Positions 1 to 15,965 of a stretch of 64,000 nucleotides of DNA are shown one piece after another (within the stretch, counting starts at the first letter, position 1; each line of letters opens with the position of its first letter). The notes under the pieces were generated by a model that was given only the letters and a program-made list of their open reading frames with translations, was not told the origin of the DNA and ran no database searches. The translations under genes were made by a program, and so were the position numbers. Source of the DNA: Cryptomeria japonica (Eukaryota; Streptophyta; Pinopsida; Cupressales; Cupressaceae); assembly GCF_030272615.1 (NCBI RefSeq), contig NC_081410.1, positions 188,623,619 through 188,687,618 of the forward strand. The letters are read 5' to 3'.

Positions 1-595
1 CAGAGAAATAATGTAGAGCACCAGTAGAGTGCAAAGTAAGGGTAACCAGTGGTCAAACCAAAGAGCTTCATCGGGATCTGATTAAGCTAAGAGTAGCTAT
101 TACAGCAGATCATTCAGTCTGTTGTTTTCTAATAACTACAACAGTAAAATCCCTTAACCGGGTGGACTTTAATAGGTCCCTTTGTAAAATCCTTTAACCG
201 GGTGACATCTTAAATGATGATCCTAAGTCCTTTAACAAGGTTACCTCTAACATGCTAAAGGTTCTAACAGGCCTTAAAGAAAATCCCTTAACCAGGTGGC
301 ACCTAACAGTATCTTTGTAATCTCCTAATAGGGATGGCTCCTCATCAAGTGTACTCCAGAAGAGTGCAAATTTTGTGAGTTTATACTCACACTGTGGTTT
401 TCTCCCATTTGGGTTTCCACATGATAAATCTTGGTAGTCATGTGTGTTTGATTTTATGTGTGCATGTTTCTTATCAATCTTGCTTATACTGATAAGCGTT
501 AAGTTTGAATAGAAGTTGTGATTAAGGTTAAATCTAGAAGAAACCGGTATAGTGTTGATTCACCCCTCCCCTCTCAGCACCGATTGGGACTAACA
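1..595 (+). mobile_element. Ty1/Copia-type LTR, 3' part (truncated by window edge)
   Basis: The segment ends in the C-rich tract and CTCTCAGCACC stretch followed by GGGACTAACA, which is the usual right end of plant Copia LTRs and matches the style of the LTR end at 59782. No primer-binding site follows at 596, so it is a 3' LTR or a solo LTR. A motif AAAATCCCTTAACCGGGTGG recurs at about 146, 186 and 281 with small changes, a duplication inside the LTR. The left boundary is outside the window. The element it belonged to cannot be judged. Confidence 0.6.
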
Positions 596-1750
596 TGACC
601 ACACACCTTAAGAAACATATTAAGCCTAGAAAATGTCAGTCAACTTTGGGTGTTTAACACTTTTAAGCCTAAAAGTGTAAGCTTAATGTGTGTGATTTAA
701 GTTATTCCCTATTTGGATATCACGTATTTGATAGTTCTTGATTTCCACCAAGTCTATGGTGATTATCAATACCTCCACGATCATCAATCATTACAAGGCA
801 TTCATGATGCTCAAATTTCAAGTGCTCAAAAGGAGCCTTTCTTAGCTTTATTGCACCCTTATATTTTCCTTTATCAAATTATTAATCTAATCAACACATC
901 ATATAAATGTGATAAAATTGAAAGAATGATATATTTCCTACATCATTAGATATGTTGGATTACTCAATATATGCATCTATCTCTATTTCATACATTTGTT
1001 TTATTACAACTAGTGATATAGTTGTATAGTCACTTCCACCTTATAAGGGAAGAAATCTTATTTTTGGAAAGAGAAACAAATCTAGAAAAAAGTTCAAAGT
1101 AACTAAAGAAGAAAACTCCTACTAGAACTTCACAATATGTGCATAAAAGAGAAGTTATTTGAAGAATATGAAGATGAATAATTAGATAAATTTAATTCCC
1201 TCATAATCATTGCTAGAGAAGGGGAATTATGTCATCTATTAAACATCCTTGATGTTAGTGAGGTCTATCCTAATCTACAGAGAAGAGATCATTATTGTTG
1301 TACAACAATAGGAAACCACAACTTTAGATGCATGTGATCGTTCTTTAGCTACATATGATTGCACCTTTGGCTACAAATGACTTGGCTTTTGAGTTGTAGG
1401 TAATTGGTACTTCGGCTATAGTTACACTATTGTCAATTATTACAAAAAAAAAGCTAGCTAAACATAAAAAACCTACTTTAAGATTATCATAATTAGAACA
1501 ACATGCTATATTATTTTAAACATAAATATTTTAACGCACAAAAATTCATTAAAATATCTTACAATTTATATATTTATTTCATCCCAATATTAATAAAGAG
1601 TTAGTTTAAAGGTAGGAATTTATATGGAAATGTGCTTTCAAACAATACACATAAGAAAAAATAGGGATAGATATGAGATTCATCACATGCCCAACTTAAT
1701 AGGTTTTGTTCATCGGGCAAAGGCGGACTGGTGAGGCTACAAGGTCATGA
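596..1750. other. no gene recognised; AT-rich spacer
   Basis: I see only short open frames (longest 78 codons from 713) without recognisable motifs, and several A- or T-rich runs. Probably decayed repeat DNA. Confidence 0.5.
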
Positions 1751-3090
1751 CAAGGGAGACGACCATTTGATGGTGGGTTTATTTGTGTAGAAAATGTCAT
1801 TTCTATTGATCCGAAAGCAGAGACGGAAGAGGAAATAGATCATTATGTTTATGTTTTTTCCACACAAGGTGTGATATGTCAATTTAGGGGTTTTTGGCCT
1901 AGCCTCCCTCAGCTGCATACCTGGATCTTAGAACATTGGGAGCCTCTCATTACTAGTAAAGTTCATATTTACCCCATGGCTAAAGGGTTTTTTATTGAAA
2001 AGTTTGATAATGCTCATGATATAAATAAAATCTTATGTGATCATTATTTTAGTTGGGAGGATAAATTTTTGTTGATGATTAAGCCTTGACACTCTGATAT
2101 CAACCTTCTTCTAAAATGTTTAACAAGATCCCGATTTGGGTTCGGCTTCCTAATCTCCCCCTTCATTTATGGGTTGATCCTCTTTTAGAGGAAGTGGGTG
2201 AAGCCCTTGGAAATTTTTTAATGGTGGATGATGAATCATCTGATATTTATCACTCCACCTTTCCCCGCATTCTAGTTGAAATGGATGTTTCAAAAGGGAT
2301 TCTTGCTTAGATATTACTCAAATCTTGTAAGGGATATTGCATTAAATCTTTGGACTATGAAGGGATTCCCTTTTGGTGTAGAAGATATTTCAAAATAAGT
2401 CATGCAACTACACAATGTGAATTTGAGAAAAAGGCAATGATGACTACATGGTGGAAAGGTGCTTTTAAACAACATTATACAATTGAGAAGAAATTTGAGC
2501 AACAAAGGAGTTTTTCTCAAGTTGTTGTGATGGATTCACAAGGTCTTGGGGCATCCTCTCTGAATGTCACAAATGGTGGGGTTGTTGAAGCTATGTAAGA
2601 TTATCATATTGAAACCCCTAAAGAGAGAGAGATTGGGCCTTATGATGTAATTTTTGGTGATAGGGTTATGGATATCAAATCTAGTGGCTCTTCTAATAAT
2701 GCCATGTCTGTAGGGAGGAATACTGACTCTGAGACAATGGAGACTCTCTCAAGATAATGGTGGTATTTCGTTGGCTTGGCATGGTAAGGCAACACAAGTG
2801 GAAGAGGGTTGGATTTCTATTAAGGGTAAGAAAACTAATTTCTCTAAGCCCTCTTTTGACATAACTATCCGATCCCACAAGAGTTCTCTAAATGTAAATC
2901 TTGATGGTTCTTGGTTGGGGGCTAGTTTTAGGATGGTTTTTGGTTGTCCTTTTTACAACTTTTGTTTTAGGCTGTGGGAGCCTATTTTTAAAACCCATGT
3001 ATATGGTTGTGGGAGCCAAATTAACCCATGTTTGTTTGGTACTTTCTTGTTCCTTTTGTTAGGACAATTTTCTGGCCGAGGGTTCTAGAT
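1751..3090 (+). pseudogene. LINE (L1-type) ORF1 remnant, DUF4283-like
   Basis: Three frame-disrupted pieces read as a plant LINE ORF1. About 1751-2089 gives a DUF4283-like stretch (PFDGGFICVENV near the start, STQGVICQFRGFWPSL, then GFFIEKFD). 2116-2310 continues with IWVRLPNLPLHLW and EALGNFLMVDDESSD. 2350-2598 gives LDYEGIPFWCRRYFKISHAT...C, a degenerate zinc-knuckle region. 2771-2886 supplies a tail with GWISIKGKKTNFSKPSFD. A TGA at 2087-2089 with a frame change, and a TAG at 2308-2310, disable it. In plant L1 elements ORF1 binds RNA before ORF2-driven retrotransposition. No ORF2 follows, so this is a dead fragment cut off near 3090-3265. Confidence 0.7.
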
Positions 3091-3264
3091 CCCTTCAAAA
3101 TCTTATTGTAAAGGGTTTCGGGTTCCTTCAAAACCTTTTTTTTCCTTAATCAAAAACTTCTTAGGTTGTTTGTCCTCAAGAAACTAAGGTCTCTCATTAT
3201 ATATGTGATTTTTAACCATGAAATCATATGAATTAGTTGCCACATCACATTATCTAAAATAGAA

Positions 3265-3512
3265 CCAAAGGAAATACTAAAATCTGCAAACTACTGATCG
3301 AAAAAATCAAACTGCAAACCGGATCACATGATATGATCAATTAAGCTTCCCAGATCACTGAATCCAATACAAAAGATATAATGACACTAGAAATACTCCA
3401 TACACCAAAACATGATCCCAATAAACCAATCTGCAATCACCAAAACAATAAATCACAGGAATATATTGACATTAATGACAACAACATATCCTAGCAGCAC
3501 CAATGTCCAACA
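3265..3512 (-). mobile_element. Copia-A 3' LTR remnant
   Basis: This segment matches 45040-45271 closely (both contain GGATCACATGATATGATCAA and end GTCCAACA). It is the first part, in minus orientation, of the LTR starting TGTTGGACATTGG at 3512. The match fades left of about 3265, next to LINE-derived DNA, so the far part of this LTR is lost and no target-site duplication of Copia-A can be checked. Confidence 0.75.
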
Positions 3513-3529
3513 ATCTCCCCCTTTGACAT
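3513..3529 (-). other. polypurine tract of Copia-A
   Basis: On the minus strand GTCAAAGGGGGAGAT directly precedes the LTR start TGTTGG. This is the expected plus-strand primer for LTR retrotransposon reverse transcription. Similar tracts recur at 3633-3646, 3690-3700 and 3584-3596. Confidence 0.7.
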
Positions 3530-3530
3530 T

Positions 3531-3829
3531 GATGGAAACATATGGATGTGAAAAACATTCAATGCAAAGAAAGAAAATATCTCCAATAGACTCCCCCTAA
3601 GATCAAGCAGATAAAACAATTTTTCACATGCTTCTCTCCCCCTTTGACATCAATGCCAAAGATTCTAAAAATAGAAAACCAAACTTACTCTCCCCCTTAG
3701 ATAAACAAATCATGATTCTTTCTCCCTTAAACACACTGACTGCTCCAACAGAGTAGCAAAACCAACTCATCAATCCGGACAAGGAGATAAGACTGTGAAG
3801 TCCAAAGGATTGATGCAACTCAATGCATC
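3531..3829 (-). other. Copia-A 3' untranslated region with repeated PPT-like tracts
   Basis: Region between the end of pol and the 3' LTR. Four G-rich purine tracts on the minus strand resemble the functional polypurine tract. No further coding signal seen. Confidence 0.45.
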
Positions 3830-4132
3830 TAGTTCTCATCAGGAGGGGTGGATACCCCTAACTTGTCTCATAAATAGACAAATGTATTTGCAAGCAAAGG
3901 CTTAGTGAAAATATCAGCAATTTATTCTTTTGTAGACACATACTCCAGCTTCACTTCCTCTTCATTGACTTTTTCTCTCAAGAAATGATATTTGATTGAT
4001 ACATGTTTAGTCTTTGAATGTTGCACTGGGTTCTTTGACATATTAATAGCACTAGAATTGTCAGAATATATGACAGTTCTCTCATCAAAGATAACTCTGA
4101 TATCCTTCAACATTTGCTTCATCCAAACTACC
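3830..4132 (-). pseudogene. Copia-A pol, C-terminal RNase H part
   Basis: Minus-strand translation gives WMKQMLKDIR, then YSDNSSAINMSKNPVQHSKT and KHVSIKYHFLREKV, the hallmark end of Ty1/Copia RNase H (an SDN...A...NP..H.RTKHI-type segment), ending with a tail similar to other conifer Copia proteins. It is the direct continuation of the reading frame that stops at 9083, and is separated from it by the 4,945-bp insertion at 4133-9077. Confidence 0.85.
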
Positions 4133-9077
<4,945 letters not shown>

Positions 9078-9082
9078 CTACC

Positions 9083-10540
9083 CGAGTGTAGTTACTAGCA
9101 GCAACAATTTACTCAGGTTCAACAGTAGATAGGGACACTGAATCCTATTTCTTACTAGCCCATGAAACCAATTTCTTACCCAAAAAGAATGCACCACAGG
9201 AGGTACTCTTCCGGTCATCAACATCACCAGCCTTATCAGTATCAGTGTAAGCTTATAACATGAAATCATCATTCCTCGGATACCACAAACCTTGATCCAC
9301 ACTTCCTTTCAAGTATCTAAATATCCTCTTTACGAGAGTGACATGACTCTCTTTTGGTTCAAATTGATATCTAGTAGCCATGCACACAACATGCATAATG
9401 TCTTATCTAGTCTGAGTCAAGTATAGTAGTCCACCAACCATAGATCTGTATAAAGTCTAATTAGCTTTCAGAGATTCATTATTTTTAGATAATTTGCAAC
9501 TAGTCACCATAGGAATTCCAACCAGTTTGGATTCTTCTAATCCAAACTTCTTCAGCAATTCCTTCATATATTTAGCTTGAGATATAAAAATACCTTTTTC
9601 AATCTATGAAATCTGTAAACCTAAGAAAGATTTCATCTCTTGTATCATAGACATCTCAAATTTTTTCTGCATATCACCAACAAACTTCATGTTCATGTTA
9701 TCATCTCCTCCAAAGATAATGTCATCAAGAAAAACTTCAACAATCGGGATGTTATCATTCTCAATCTTAAAATACAGATTACTATCAACAACACCTTTAT
9801 TAAAACCCAATTTCAGCCAGTACTTATCCAATTAGTATACAAATTACTATCATCAGTACCTTTATTAAAACCCAATTTCAGCAAGTACTTATCCAATCTA
9901 GCATACCAAGCTCTAGGGGTTTGTTTCAATCCATAAAAAGATTTCTTTGATTTTCATACCATGTCTCCATCATCTGATAATATAAATCCATCAGGTTTTT
10001 CAATGTAGACTTCTTCCTCAAGATCACCATTCAAAAAGGCTAACTTGACATCCATCTGATATGCCTTGAAATCCTTATAGGCAGCATATGCGAGCAATAG
10101 TCTAACAGCTCCAAGTCTATCTATTGAAGAAAAGTATCCTCATAATCAATTCCTTCTTTCTGTGAATATCCTTTGCATACCAATCTTGCTTTATTTCTGA
10201 CAACTTCACCAACTTCATTCAAATTGTTCCTGAATACTCATTTAGTACTAATCGCATTCTTGTCTATAGGTCTAGGCACAAATTCCCATGTGTTATTCTT
10301 TTCAATCTGATTCAATTCTTCTTCCATATCCCTTATCCAATTTTCATCTTTGCAAACCTCAACATCTTTAGGTTCAGTTTTAGAAATCAAACATACCTCT
10401 TCAGTATCTAGGCTTCTTCTAGTGATTACACCTTTATTTTTATCACCAATAATCTGATTTTTCAAAGTGATTCAATCTTACATACCTTAGATTCTTCTGA
10501 TTGTTCTAATTTTCAGGTTCCTGCACCTCTCCATTAGCAA
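9083..10540 (-). pseudogene. Copia-A pol, reverse transcriptase and RNase H N-terminal part
   Basis: In minus order: a connection region with NQIEKNNTWEFVPRP (10465-10238); RT core around 9831-9604 with GFNKGVVDSNLYF and the catalytic box reading VFLDDIIFGG (the family's YVDD/FVDD position); KSFLGLQISQ; then RNase H with SCGAFFLGKKLVSWASKKQ (about 9200-9120) running into the insertion at 9077. Several frame changes and stops are present (for example near 9604, 9833 and 9302), so the protein is dead. A 66-bp tandem duplication lies in the RT at 9774-9903. Confidence 0.85.
9774..9903. repeat. 66-bp tandem duplication in the Copia-A RT region
   Basis: The segment with TTATTAAAACCCAATTTCAG and GTACTTATCCAAT occurs twice head-to-tail (about 9774-9838 and 9839-9903) with few differences. 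66 is divisible by three, but the frame is interrupted anyway. Confidence 0.8.
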
Positions 10541-10639
10541 CAACAATATCTAGGTTAACGGTCTCTACCAGATCATTCTGCTTCATTTTTTCAGTCTGAA
10601 TAGGAGTTAGAACAATATGTTGACCATCATCATATCCAC

Positions 10640-11518
10640 ATGCTTTGATTTATTTTCCACAGTTCTCATCAACATTCACATTTGCACTTTCCACTATCTT
10701 TCTCAGTGTGTTATTGTAGCACCGGTAGGCTTTTCTCTTTGTTGAATATCCTAAGAAAATTCCTTCATCACTTCTTGCATCAAAGTTTCCTATATCATCA
10801 TCTCTCTTGATATAACACTTTCTCAAAAAATTCCAAAATATCTTACAGTAGGAACATGACCAAACCATAGCTCATAGGGAGTCTTACCGATATCACCTTT
10901 TATATGTACCCAGTTGAATGTGTAAATAGAAGTGCTAAAAAATTGTCTCCAATAGATCTTTGAAACATTCCCTTCAATCAACATAGTCCTTGGAGCATCC
11001 AAGATAGTCTTGTTCTTCCTTTCAACAACTCCATTCTATTGTGGGGTTCTAGGAGCAGATAATTATCTTCTAATCCCATGCTTCTCATAGAATGAATCAA
11101 ACTCACAGGAACAAAATTCTCCTCCTCTGTCTGATCTCAGACATTTCACCTTCATTCCTATCTCAATCTCAACCTTTTATTTGAATGTCTTGAATTTATC
11201 CAATGCTTCTGATTTCTCCTTCAAAAAGATAACCCACATCATCCTAGAATAATCATCAATCAACAACATAAAATATATGTCACCCTGCACACTTCTAATG
11301 TTTGTAGGTCCACATAGTTCAGTATGTACAAGATCTAGCAATCCATCATATGTATACTTCTTTCTCTTGAAATAAATTCTTGTTTGCTTACCCATTTGAC
11401 ATTCTTTAAATACCAAATTAGCAAGCTTAACAATTTTAGGTAGATCTTTAACAGCTTGAATAAAATTGATCTTAATCATTGATTCAAAATTAACATGACA
11501 CATTCTCCTATTCCACAA
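10640..11518 (-). pseudogene. Copia-A integrase
   Basis: Minus-strand frames give the pre-integrase region (LWNRRMCHVNFESM...CQMGK, a His-His-Cys-Cys-type segment). The catalytic core follows: LVHTELCGPTNIRSVQG, then LLIDDYSRMMWVIFLKEKSE. After a stop come LRSDRGGEFCS and GVVERKN, so the D, D and E positions are visible. 10868-10650 gives the C-terminal FLGYSTKRKAYRCYN motif. Stops near 11177 and 11060 and frame changes disable it. Its order PR-INT-RT-RH is diagnostic for Ty1/Copia. Confidence 0.88.
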
Positions 11519-11533
11519 CTAACTTTCATCAAT

Positions 11534-11995
11534 CTAAGCAATCGAGCAACTTTTCTCACCAGCATTCAAATGAAAGATATTATCTTCAGTCTTAGTTCCA
11601 GATGCAATCTCTATACTGGAGGCATTTAAGATCTTGCATTTTCCATTCTTTAATTGTAAATCATAGCCTTTGTCAACCATCTTTCCAACACCTAAAAGAT
11701 TATGTTTCAAACCTTCAACATACAAGACATCATCAGTATTATACTTACCATCAAAGGAAATAGAACCTCTACCATGGATCACATAGGCTTTGTCATCTAC
11801 AAATATTACTATTCCACCATCATACCTATTCATACTCACAAATTTTCTTTTATCGCCAGTTATAAGATGTGAACAACTATTGTCAATCACCCATTCATCT
11901 TTCTCTTCAACTTTAGTAGCTAAAGATTTCTCCTCAATAGTGCAGCTTGTGGAATCAACTGGTACCGGTCCATCTTCTTTAATAGCAATAAACAT
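11534..11995 (-). pseudogene. Copia-A protease (retropepsin) region
   Basis: 153-codon minus frame with EWVIDNSCSHLITGD where the family has a D-S-G-C-S/T-x-H-x-T motif. The usual Ser-Gly after the catalytic Asp reads Asn-Ser here. VLYVEGLKHNLLGVGKM follows and is the typical end of Copia proteases. The frame ends at 11534, where CSIA is followed by a stop shortly before the pre-integrase segment. Confidence 0.82.
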
Positions 11996-12007
11996 AACTT
12001 CATCTCC

Positions 12008-13050
12008 TTATGATTCTTCATCTATAACACCCACATCAACAACATAATAACATTTTTTCTGATGCTTATACTTCTGGTTAGACCTGTAAGGCTTATCATA
12101 CTTCTCATGCTTCTCATATCTATCATGCTTATCATGCTTATCAAATTTATCACGCCTATCATATTTAGCCATTCTCTTCGGGCATATAGAAGCAAAATTT
12201 CCTATCTTATTGCAAGAGAAACATTTCAGAGGAAATTTTCCATCATACTTACCAGGTCCCTTAGGTAATCTCCAGGCAATCAATGCTTCAAGCTCAACCA
12301 ATTCTCTTTCTTTCTCTTCCATCTCTCTCCTCTCTCTTTCATATTTAGATATTTTGCATTCATCGGGACCATACTTCTACTTTCTGGATACAGATGCTCT
12401 AAATGTTGTCTTAGAATTTCCATGTGATTCACCAAATTCGCTCAGTTCAAATGCAACAATATTTCCAATCAACATATCTCTTGTCACTATTGTTACACTC
12501 TGGATTTCATCAATAGCAGCTACCTTATGTTTGTAAGAAGGAGGTAATGATCTCAGTACCTTAGCAATAATTTCATCTTCTTCAAGGGTTCCACCAGCAC
12601 ATATGATAGCTACGACAATTTCATTCACCTTAACCTTGAAAGAGTTTATGTTCTCATCTTCTCCCATCTTCAACATCTCATGCTTCCCTTACAAATTCTA
12701 CAACTTAGGAGCTTTGACTTGTTTATCTCCTTCATACAGGTCTCAATCTACTCCCATATCTCATGTGCAGTCTGAAGTCCCATTACATTAGTCATCTCTG
12801 AATCAGTCGGGGCGCTCAACAATGCTTCCTTAGCTCTAATGTTATGTTTGGCTTCCTTGATCTCATTAGCAGTAACTAATCCATTCTGAGGAACATAGTA
12901 GGCATTCTTTGTAATCTTCCAATAATCTTCTCCAAGATATCTCAAGTACAACTCCATCTGGTTCTTCCATATAGCATAATTACTTCCATCAAATCTCAAA
13001 CTCTCCTTCTTAAAGATAACACCTCCAGTTGCCATCCCAGATCTCCTCAA
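12008..13050 (-). pseudogene. Copia-A gag (UBN2-type capsid and zinc knuckle)
   Basis: In minus order: 13050-12748 gives LRFDGSNYAIWKNQMELYL (the F-x-G-x-N-Y-x-x-W start of plant Copia gag). 12676-12377 gives the capsid C-terminal half with LRSLPPSYKHKVAAI. 12322-12008 gives the knuckle CFSCNKIGNFASIC, where the invariant His is replaced by Asn, followed by a Lys/Asp/His-rich stretch. Two stops and frame changes separate the pieces. Gag forms the particle and binds element RNA. Confidence 0.85.
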
Positions 13051-13076
13051 GCAGTTAAGCTTCTTCTGGAGGATCT

Positions 13077-13091
13077 AGATCTAATACCAAT
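13077..13091 (-). other. Copia-A primer-binding site
   Basis: Read on the minus strand the LTR end CTAACA is followed by ATTGGTATTAGATC, a degraded copy of the common plant Copia primer-binding site TTGGTATCAGAGC complementary to initiator Met-tRNA. Confidence 0.7.
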
Positions 13092-13591
13092 TGTTAGCAA
13101 CAACAATGAAGGAAAACTAATAGGGGGGAGCGAATCAATTTTCACCGGATTATCAAACCTAACCATGAATACAAATCAAATAAACTACAGCAACAACAAA
13201 GATAAGAAAATTGATAGCACAACACATAACACCAAGATTTTGAAGTGGAAAACCTAGTTAAGGGAAAAACCATGGTGGGAACCTGCCCACAATAAGATGA
13301 TACTCTGCAGTAGTATGTGAAAATAATTACAATGGGGAATGCGCCAGCGTTCAGGCACACTACCTAGATCTCACTTTCTCGTGATACAATAACACAGAAG
13401 GCTACAACCCTCAAGGAAGTCTCACTTACTTACAACAAGATTTAGATTACAATCCAGAAGGAATGAACTGCAATAATATCATCTGCTCATTCTTGATGAC
13501 AGTTTCAGTTAAGCACATTTGTTTTCTCTGAAACACCTCAACTCAATACACCACATCAAAGGATAAATTCACTTAAACACCACATATACCA
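13092..13591 (-). mobile_element. Copia-A 5' LTR, internal-side part
   Basis: Starts TGTTAGCAAC in plus coordinates at the primer-binding site. It is interrupted at 13591 by a related LTR and resumes at 44439, as shown by the duplicated TACCA (13587-13591 and 44434-44438) and by continuity with 44439-45271. Confidence 0.85.
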
Positions 13592-14141
13592 TGTTGGCAA
13601 CAACAATGAGAGAAAACTGAGAGGGTGAATCAGTTTTCATCAGATCTACAATCTTAATCACAAAAAAAATCTGATAAACTACAACAATAACAAAGATAAG
13701 CACGTTGACAACACAACACACAACACCAAGATTTTGATGTAGAAAACCCGGTTAAGAAAAAAACCATGGTGGGAACCTACCCACAATAAGATGATACTCT
13801 TCTGTAGTATGTGAAAATATTACAATGGGGAATGCACATGTATACAGGCACACTACCTAGAGCTCACTGCTCAAAAGATGATGACCTGAAAGGCTACAAC
13901 CCTCAAGGAAGTCTCACTTACAACAAGATTTGGACTACAATCCGAAAGAAAAGAACTAAAGAAATAGCATCTCCGAATGCCTGATTATAGTTCTAGTTAA
14001 GAACAATTGTCGAATCTACAACACCAATCTTTTCTTAATACAACACTTAGATGAATCCTTATTTGTGCAGACACCACTCTCTGATAATTCAGACACAACC
14101 TCTCTATCTCTAAATTACATGACAATATCACCTATTTATAC
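13592..14141 (-). mobile_element. second Copia LTR (LTR-B), segment 1 of 3
   Basis: Begins TGTTGGCAACAACAATGAGAG, highly similar to the start of the Copia-A LTR 500 bp to the left, and is cut at 14141 by the Tat element. LTR-B continues at 32541 and ends GTCCAACA at 44433. With TACCA on both sides and no internal domain between its segments, it is a solo LTR inserted in a sister LTR. Confidence 0.85.
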
Positions 14142-15597
14142 TGTAGACGTATAAAAATGACCATATTCCTAAATGAATATTTTAGGTTCATTTCTATGTT
14201 TAATTAAATCCAATTTAATTAAATTATCCACATTCCTCTATTTAATTAAGTAAATTACTCAATTAAATTCACTATACAATTTAATAGGATAATTCATTTT
14301 ATTCAATTAAAGCCCCTGTCCACTTTTTGATTAAATTCAACTTTAATTAAAATAGTTATACTAAATTAAATAAATCTAATTTATTTAATTACAACCAAAT
14401 TAAAATAAAGCAATTTATTTTAATAAAACCTATTTTCCCTCACCCACTTGCAAAATCCTACACATCCCACTTGCATCCTAAACCTATTCCTAATTCTTCT
14501 AGAATTCTTCTAAACCTAATCAATTAACCCAAAACCCATCCATTATCCCTTTCCCCTAAATTTGAGGAGGTCACTTCTCAAATTTGGAGTAAAGTCTTCA
14601 AAAGGCATTAAAGCCTTTATCCATTCAACAAGCTAACTTGTTGAATGCCCCCAAATTTGGAAGGACTCTTACAAATTTGTCCCCAAAGTCTTCATAACCA
14701 TTAATGGTTAACTCAAACCTTCTTACATGGTTAAAGAATTTCCATAAACTCAACCTCCATGTAACCCAAGGGTCTCATCAAGCATTTATTGCTTTGACCA
14801 TGGTTATCCTTAAACCTTTGCACAAGAGTTTATCCTTTGGGTAATGGGTAATCTTAACTTAACCTTAACCCTTAACCCCTAGGGTAACCATGAGGTCTTC
14901 TCAAGCATTTAATGCTTCCTACCTCTCTTCTCAACCCAGTCTTATGTTGACATTTGTCACCATTTCATTGGTGCCAATTGCAAACATGGATTCCCAACTT
15001 TCAAACTCAACCCTTGATTAAATCTTTCAATCCTTGCCATCCATTGCCCTATTTTTTCTATAAATAGAGCTCTCATCCCTCCATTTTGAGATCATCCAAG
15101 ACTTTAGCATCTCACTTATACTCAAATCCATTCAAGCTTTCATATTTTATATGCTCATCATTTAATCTCTCTTTTAAATCAGGAATTAATCTAAATATGC
15201 AATTTTAGAGTATGTTCCTTATCATATAGTTTAAATCATGAACTAATATAGTATGCTAGGATAGTATTTGTTTACTAATCTTGTCATCTTATAGCTAGTT
15301 TATTGCATTTCTAGAATCATCCATAGCTTAGGATGCATCTCATATTAAATCAACAAAAAACATCCCTCATTCTTGCATTTGTCATCCCTAAACCATTTTG
15401 CTCAATGATCTGAGAGCAAAAACATTGGTTTGAGGGACCGTGCAAGATAGAGAACCATGGAACCATCCTTGGGAAGCTGAGTCATACTTCATGACTCCAT
15501 AGCTTGCACCAAAAAGTCTTATGAGTGTGTGAGAAAGGCTCCACAGAGCTCCATTTTTCACATATTGAGTTCTATCGACCCGCTTTTCCAGCATACA
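14142..15597 (+). mobile_element. Tat element 5' LTR
   Basis: 1,456 bp, TGTAGACG...GCATACA, aligned almost throughout with 31099-32535. It holds a 20-bp stretch absent from the 3' LTR near 15016, lying between short CCTTG repeats. Confidence 0.93.
15059..15067 (+). promoter_or_regulatory. TATA box of the Tat 5' LTR
   Basis: TATAAATAG, a consensus plant TATA box, about 540 bp before the LTR end. It is conserved in the 3' LTR at 31997-32005. The transcript start is probably 25-35 bp downstream (inference). Confidence 0.6.
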
Positions 15598-15599
15598 TT

Positions 15600-15620
15600 T
15601 CTTGTGCCCACCGTGGGGCA
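15600..15620 (+). other. Tat primer-binding site (candidate)
   Basis: TTGTGCCCACCGTGGGGC directly follows the 5' LTR after a short gap. The GCCCACCGTGGGGC wording is what I know from Tat/Grande-type elements. The matching tRNA was not identified. Confidence 0.5.
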
Positions 15621-15686
15621 TTACCCCATATATCTAATCGATTTTGAAATATATCCACTTTTACAGGTCCGCAAAAAATGAGAATC

Positions 15687-15960
15687 AGCGCGTGGGAATC
15701 ATTTCCTAGCGCATTTGGTTAACAGCCAAGCGCATCCAGTTCACTGTTCAGCGCGTGGGGTCCATCACCTAGCAAGTCAAGTCTATTTATTAGCGCATAA
15801 GCATTAAAAAATTTCCTGTAGGTCTCAGCGCGAGTGAAAAATAGAGCAGCGCTTTCGGCACACAGAGTAGCGCATCCCGAAAATAGTGTAGCGCGTTGAA
15901 GACTTCTTTTAGCGCATCACAACTATTATGTAGCATGTACAGTTTGTTCTGTAGCGCATC
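15687..15960 (+). repeat. 21-bp phased array 1 of core TAGCGCRT
   Basis: The A of the AGCGC core falls at 15687, 15708, 15729, 15750, 15771, 15792, 15827, 15848, 15869, 15890, 15911, 15932 and 15953. Every step is 21 bp except one of 35. The 8-bp core (TAGCGCAT or TAGCGCGT, with CAGCGC and TAGCATGT variants) is kept, while the 13-bp spacers share no obvious sequence. No single reading frame stays open across the whole array. It lies 90 bp after the 5' LTR in the leader of the sense transcript. Confidence 0.93.
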
Positions 15961-15965
15961 CAAAA

